Shown piece after piece: positions 58,978-64,000 of a stretch of DNA of 64,000 nt (the first letter of the stretch is position 1; each line of letters starts with the position of its first letter). Location: assembly GCF_001625305.1 (NCBI RefSeq), contig NW_017804187.1, forward strand, positions 313,785-377,784, written 5' to 3'. The notes beneath the pieces are model-generated. The model saw only the letters and a program-made list of their open reading frames with translations, ran no database searches and was not told where the DNA came from. A program made the translations under genes and the position numbers. The DNA is from Branchiostoma belcheri (lineage: Eukaryota; Chordata; Leptocardii; Amphioxiformes; Branchiostomatidae).

Positions 58978-60575
58978 CAAGATATCTTACCTCATCCCGC
59001 GAGCTGAGAGTGTATATTGTAAATGGACCAAAGGACTATTTTTTGTACGATATTTTGTTGTCCCTCGAAGGCCCCAAATTGTTGTCATGTATAATATTAA
59101 ATGTTTGTCATTCCAGTGTGTGTGAGTTAGAGTGACGGAGAGAGTGAATGTTGTTCGTGTGTGTGTTTTAGTATTTCAGTGAAGAAGTTGTTCCACAAAC
59201 ATTACTTTGGAATTTAAGTTTACTATACAGCCACCCTTATTTACATAGGACCAGGTAGTGGAGAAAAGAAGTCTAAAGTCACCAGTTTAACTGGTAAGTT
59301 CTGGGTTGGAAAGAATAATCATTATGGAAGACTGGAAGGTCAAAATATTGTCTATGTCTTCATGCCTTCAGTTTCAGGGAAGGAATCTATTATTACTAAT
59401 GAGTGATTGTGGACACGTCTTGTTATTTATTGTTATTTTAGTGTGCCAAACTCAGAGACCCTTTGACAAATGCATGACCAGCAGTCACCTTGAATGGTCA
59501 GCATTACGTGAGGCAGTTTTGTAGTACAGTCATGTATTCCTGAAATGTTTCAATTTTTATTGACCCTTGTACATACAAACTTACACACAATGTTGTCACC
59601 TATGAAATTATCTTGGAATGCCTTTGTTAGAGTAAGTAGAATCAGAATCATTATCGTATAAGTGGCATTTTTATTTGTCACACGAATAACATTTTTATCT
59701 GTCACAACTTTGTGGCAAAATGATGCAGCATTCTGTGATTTATACTATGTTATGTTTTATTGTACTTGAGTCTTGTACTAAGACTATTTTTACTACAGGT
59801 GCAAAACCTGATCTTTTATACTTACCGCAGTTTGTTCACTCAGTCAGGGATTATCTATTATTTTCTAATATTTACAAGCACATTTTAACAGTAACTGCAT
59901 GTAAATATAGCTTTACTTTAAGCTAGAATTGCATCGATGTCAGTTTATTGAAAGCTGCAACTACTTTAGTTTATAGTTTTGTACAACATTTTACTTGACA
60001 AAGTAAAATATCTTTTAACCTTATACATGCATGACAGACTGGTCTTTTCAATGGGTAGAGACAAGAGAGCTGCCATAATTTCTTTGTGACTTTCTTCAAA
60101 TGGCTTGCAACCAGTGTAAGTTGTCTATAAGCACAGGAGGATCTGAAGTGAGGCCACACAATTTCAAATTTCATCTGTTCTAGAATAAAAAAACTCTTCC
60201 CTGGAAAGCTTTCATTTTATGGAGTGAATACAAGACTTTAATTTTCCTATCAGCACTCTGCTTTCATGATGTCTGGTATGTCTTGACCTAAAAAAGTATC
60301 AAAGAACCAGGGAAGTAAATTTATGCAGGCTGCAAACTAAAACAGTTTCCTCATCAGTACACGTGTTTCAGAGGAACAATTATGTTACTAATTACAAATG
60401 TAGCTATTTCACTTTTAACCGTAGAGACACCCTCTGGAGGGAGTCCTTAACGCACAGCCGTAGTTTTCACCATGTAGCTTTTAGAATATGTACATCTTTT
60501 TTAACCATCTACCAGTATATTGAAATTAAGCTTTTAAAGATGAATGTATTATAATAAATGACGTGAACACACTCA
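58978..60575 (+). other. Probable FRAS1 3' UTR and polyadenylation region
   Basis: No coding signal follows the TAG. AATAAA hexamers occur at 60184-60189 and 60553-60558. The second is the better end-point because a dispersed repeat begins shortly after it, near 60600, so a 3' UTR of about 1.2 or 1.6 kb is inferred. No transcript data are available to choose between them. Confidence 0.55.
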
Positions 60576-60599
60576 GTCACTTACTGTCACTTCCTTTAT

Positions 60600-61495
60600 T
60601 TCTCATACTTATAAGTTATATTACAAACACAAAAGTGTGTTAATGTCACACTTCAAAGAAGCCACGTGACAAGCCTGACTGGGTCAGTCTACTGAGGAAG
60701 ACCAGAGTGACTGGTCGAAAGCCCTAGGTGAGAGAATTTCTTTGTGTTGGCTCGAAAGTTTTAACTTTAAATATGTTATAAACCGTTTTTGGTGATTTTG
60801 CCGCAAAGGGACACTACTTTTTATTAAGAAGCATCACTGAACATAATGAACAACTTAAACTGTTCTCCAACTCAAAATATGACTCACCAGAAATTTTCGA
60901 CTGAATCACTCAGTCTTCCTCAGCTATCTGACCCAAATGCTGTGGACACGTGACGTCAGCAAATATACATCAGGGCACTTCAACCATCGCTCAACCGGGA
61001 CGGGGGGCGATATCGACTTCAACCTTTGACTATCACTGATCATAGTTTTATTTTATATGTTTATGGCACAATATGGCAGAACATAGTTGCATTATGGAGT
61101 ATGTGGTGGGATTTGAAGATCCCAACCTGCCCGTCCATGAGTGTAGGAAAGCTCTGGGGACACCCAAAAACTCAGGAGAAAACAAATCCGTAAATAGTTT
61201 CATCAGGTTGGTAAGACACTGAGTAAACAGACTCTTTTTACACAACCAAGTTTTATGTGTAGATATGTAAATATTGTACATTTGGGGATGTATCTATAGC
61301 AGCGACACCTGTGCTGCAGTGCAATGTGAACCAGTCAGAATTGCCCTGAGGAAGGTGACAGACGGTCACCGAAATGTTGGCTGAATAAAAGACTTGGTTG
61401 TGTAAAAAAGAGTCTCTTAACTCAAATCATCGCACAGCAAACAGAATTTTTAATGGATCTTTCCGCAACTGGTCTGAGGGACAAAGGTACATTTG
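60600..61495. repeat. Intergenic spacer with family B and related repeats
   Basis: 60625-60775 is family B in reverse orientation. 60880-61030 is a diverged relative (GAATCACTCAGTCTTCCTCAG). 61290-61395 carries CCCTGAGGAAGGTGACAGAC, shared with 63535-63610 in reverse. A TTTATT at 61047-61052 would be AATAAA for the minus-strand zinc-finger gene, about 445 bp past its stop. Confidence 0.6.
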
Positions 61496-63420
61496 TTAAG
61501 CTTTTTTACCTGCATGTTTTCTCCTCATATGTCGTGATAAGTTAGACTTATCGGTTGTCTTGTACCCACACTCCCCACACGTGTAGGGTTTCTCACCAGT
61601 GTGGCTTCTTAGATGTGAGTCCAAGTGGGATTTTCCTGCAGCAGAATAGTCACACTGGTCACACTTGTAGGGTTTTTCTCCTGTATGGGTTCTCATGTGT
61701 ACGGATAGGTGAGACTTGTAAGCTGTCCTGTACCCACACTCCCCACACATGTAGGGTTTGTCTCCTGTGTGAGTTTTCATATGTTGGGATAAGATAAACT
61801 TAACAGCTGCCCTGTACCCACACTTGTCACACATGTAGGGTTTGTTTCCACTGTGCTTTGTTAGATGAATGTCCAAACTACGTTTCTGAGCTGTAGAAAA
61901 GTCGCACTGGTCACATTTGTAGGGTTTTTCTGCTGCATGGGTTTTCATATGTTGGCATAATCTAGTTCTGTTGGCTGCCCTGTACCCACACTTGTCACAC
62001 ATATAGGGTTTCTCACCAGTGTGAGTTGTTCGGTGGTCTTTCAAGTAACTTTTCTGTGCTGCAGAAAAGTCACACTGGTCACATTTGTAGGGTTTTTCTC
62101 CTGTGTGGGTTCTCATATGTTGGGAAAAATTAGATCTGTAACCAGTCCTGTATCCACACTCCTCACACATGTAGGGTTTCTCACCAGTGTGTTTTGTGAG
62201 ATGTTCGTCAAAAGTGGACTTCTTTGCTGTAGAATAGTCACAGTGATCACATTTGTAGGGTTTTTCTATAGCATGGGTTTTCACATGGAGGGACAAGTTA
62301 CATTTGTTGGCTGCCCTGTACCCACACTCCCCACACATGTAGGGTTTCTCACCAGTGTGAGTTGTTCGATGTGTTGCCAAATTGCCTTTCTTTGCTGTAG
62401 AATAGTCACACTGATCACACTTGTAGGGTTTTTCTCCCGTATGGGTTTTCATATGTTGGGTTAGACCAGGCTTGTAAGCTGTCCTGAATCCACACTCCCC
62501 ACACATGTAGGGTTTGTCTCCAGTGTGTTTTCTTAGGTGGTTGTCTAAACTATGTTTCAGAGCTGCAGAATAGTCGCACTGGTCACATTTGTAGGGTTTT
62601 TCTCCTTTGTGGGTTCGCATATGTTGGGATAAGATATACTTCTTAACTGTCCTGTATCCACACTCCCCACACATGTAGGGTTTGTCTCCTGTGTGCTTTG
62701 TTAGATGTATGTCCAGTGATTTTTTGTATGCAGTAGAAAAGTCACACTGGTCACACTTGTAGGGTTTTTCTCCTGTATGGGTTCTCATATGTTGGGATAA
62801 GGTAGACTTTTGGGTTGTCCTGTACCCACACTCCCCACACATGTAGGGTTTGTCTCCAGAGTGCTTTGTTCGATGTGTTGCCAAATTGCTTTTCCGTGCA
62901 GTAGAATAGTCACACTGGTCACACATGTAGGGTTTTTCTCCTGTATGAGTTCTCATATGCCGGGATAAGTGAGACCTGTAAGCTGCCCTGTATCCACACT
63001 CCCCACACATGTAGGGTTTGTTTCCAGTGTGTTTAGCCATAATGTGTTGGTCTAGGTCACTTTTCTGTGCAGCAGAATAGTCACACTGGTCACACTCATG
63101 GGGTTTGTCTATCGTGTGAGTTCTCATATGTCGGGATAAGTCAGACTTGTAAGCTGTCCTGTACCCACACTCCCCACACATGTGGGGTTTTTCTCCTGTA
63201 TGGGTTTTCATATGTTGGGATAAGTTGAACTTTCGAGCTGTCCTGTACCCACACTCCCCACAAACGTAGGGTTTCTCACCAGAGTGTTTTGTTAGTTGTT
63301 GGGCTGATGCATTTTCCCCAGGATTTTCTCCTGTGTGGCTAACAGTAAAGCAAGACTTGGGAGTTGTCCTAAAACTGCTCTCCTTACTCTCCGAGGGTGT
63401 CTCACCAGGTCTGCCCATCT
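61496..63420 (-). CDS. C2H2 zinc-finger protein with 21 tandem fingers (terminal exon)
   Basis: Read on the minus strand, the frame from the ATG at 63418-63416 to the TAA at 61498-61496 gives 640 residues starting MGRPGETPSESK. I chose this start because a good acceptor (pyrimidine-rich tract then CCATCCAG) lies 2 nt upstream, so 63420 is probably the 5' edge of the last exon. The open frame continues to an ATG at 63523 only through what looks like intron. About 80 residues without fingers are followed by 21 C2H2 fingers joined by TGEKPY-type linkers. Two finger types alternate: CGECGYRTA...QHMRTH and CDQCDYSTA...HLTKH. All 21 keep both Cys and both His (finger 3 and the last have an extra residue before the final His). 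No KRAB, SCAN or BTB domain is seen. Probably a nuclear DNA-binding regulator of unknown target from an expanded family; the orthologue is not assigned. Confidence 0.9.
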
Positions 63421-64000
63421 CTGGATGGAAAAAAAATGAAAGACATGACTCAAAAACTTTCAAGTATAACGGTTTGAAAACAAAAGTACTGTTTGAATAG
63501 CAAAGTTCTTTGGTCACAACCATTTATTACTTACGAGCCGACGTTTCAATGACCGCCTGTCATCTTCAACAGGGCAATTCTGACTGGTTTACCGTGCACT
63601 GACGCTAGATGTTACTTGGTGCATAGTGCACTAAAGGTGTTACATAGTTCACAGTGCACTGTTACTTGGTTCACTGTTTCATACTTGTTACTTGTTTCTT
63701 GGTTCGTAAAAACTGTTACTTGGTTCGTAAAAAATAAATGGTTGTAAGGCCACACCAATTTAATTTCTTGGTTAACGGATTTTTCTAGAAAAATAATGGA
63801 GCGGGCGGGCGGAAAAAAAATAAAAATAAAAACATCCTATTATGGTCCAAAATGGTACGATAGGAGCCATGAAGTCAACACACCAGGCTGGTTCAAAATT
63901 TAAACAATGAATTTTGAACTTTTAATGATACCATTGCATTGAAAGATGGAATAACTGTAACAACTAGGATGAAAAGGTCTGTTTTCAACTGTTCAGGACA
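63421..64000. repeat. Upstream intron or flank of the zinc-finger gene, repeats
   Basis: 63535-63610 is an inverted copy of the repeat at 61290-61395 (the element with GACAGACGGTCACCGAAATG). 63600-63760 has local repeats of GTTACTTGGTTCGTAAAAA-like and GTGCACTGTTACTTGG-like units. 63755-63790 starts GGCCACACCAATTTAATTTC, a dispersed repeat end also seen at 31340, 40255 and (diverged) 4145. No exon is recognisable. Confidence 0.6.

Noticed and set aside
61555-62464. Plus-strand frames of 80-147 codons with CRV/TPHTC motifs
   Set aside because: Antisense shadows of the zinc-finger repeats.

Overview
The window looks like invertebrate deuterostome DNA, most likely amphioxus (Branchiostoma). It is intron-rich, with short GC-rich exons set in AT-richer introns. 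Introns and flanks are full of small foldback and MITE-like repeats, LINE tails and minisatellites. The species call is an inference from gene architecture and repeat style; no marker gene fixes it.

One gene dominates. From 14984 to 58977 (+) I assembled 72 coding exons that join in one open frame of 11,817 nt (3,938 residues plus stop). It is the orthologue of vertebrate FRAS1, the Fraser-syndrome basement-membrane protein. Domain order and counts match the vertebrate protein: 6 VWC modules (the first partial), 14 furin-like repeats, 12 CSPG repeats, 5 Calx-beta domains, a long conserved C-terminal region, a transmembrane helix and a short tail ending in the PDZ ligand TEV. Only the signal-peptide end is missing. 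No exon for it was recognised in 1-14983, so that stretch is either a long first intron or 5' flank. Every junction used has an AG acceptor, a GT donor and matching phase.

Region by region: 1-14983 has no recognisable gene and holds repeats, including a 0.9 kb element with inverted ends, a MITE pair, a LINE tail, a 0.47 kb foldback, a hAT-like element inside a TG microsatellite, a 67-bp minisatellite and local direct repeats. 14984-58977 is FRAS1. 58978 to about 60575 is its likely 3' UTR. 60600-61495 is repeat-rich spacer. 61496-63420 (-) is the terminal coding exon of a 21-finger C2H2 zinc-finger gene that converges on FRAS1. 63535-64000 is repeats and probable upstream intron of that gene.

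The most unusual feature is the internal structure of the FRAS1 introns. Beside about 20 of the 72 exons lie one to four partial copies of the exon edge together with its splice site. One array (46045-46800) shows junctions of the kind made by serial tandem duplication across a whole intron. Two copies could be spliced in frame without a stop, next to exon 38 (+53 codons) and exon 65 (+41 codons). In addition, the acceptor of exon 11 sits directly on the tail of a LINE fragment.
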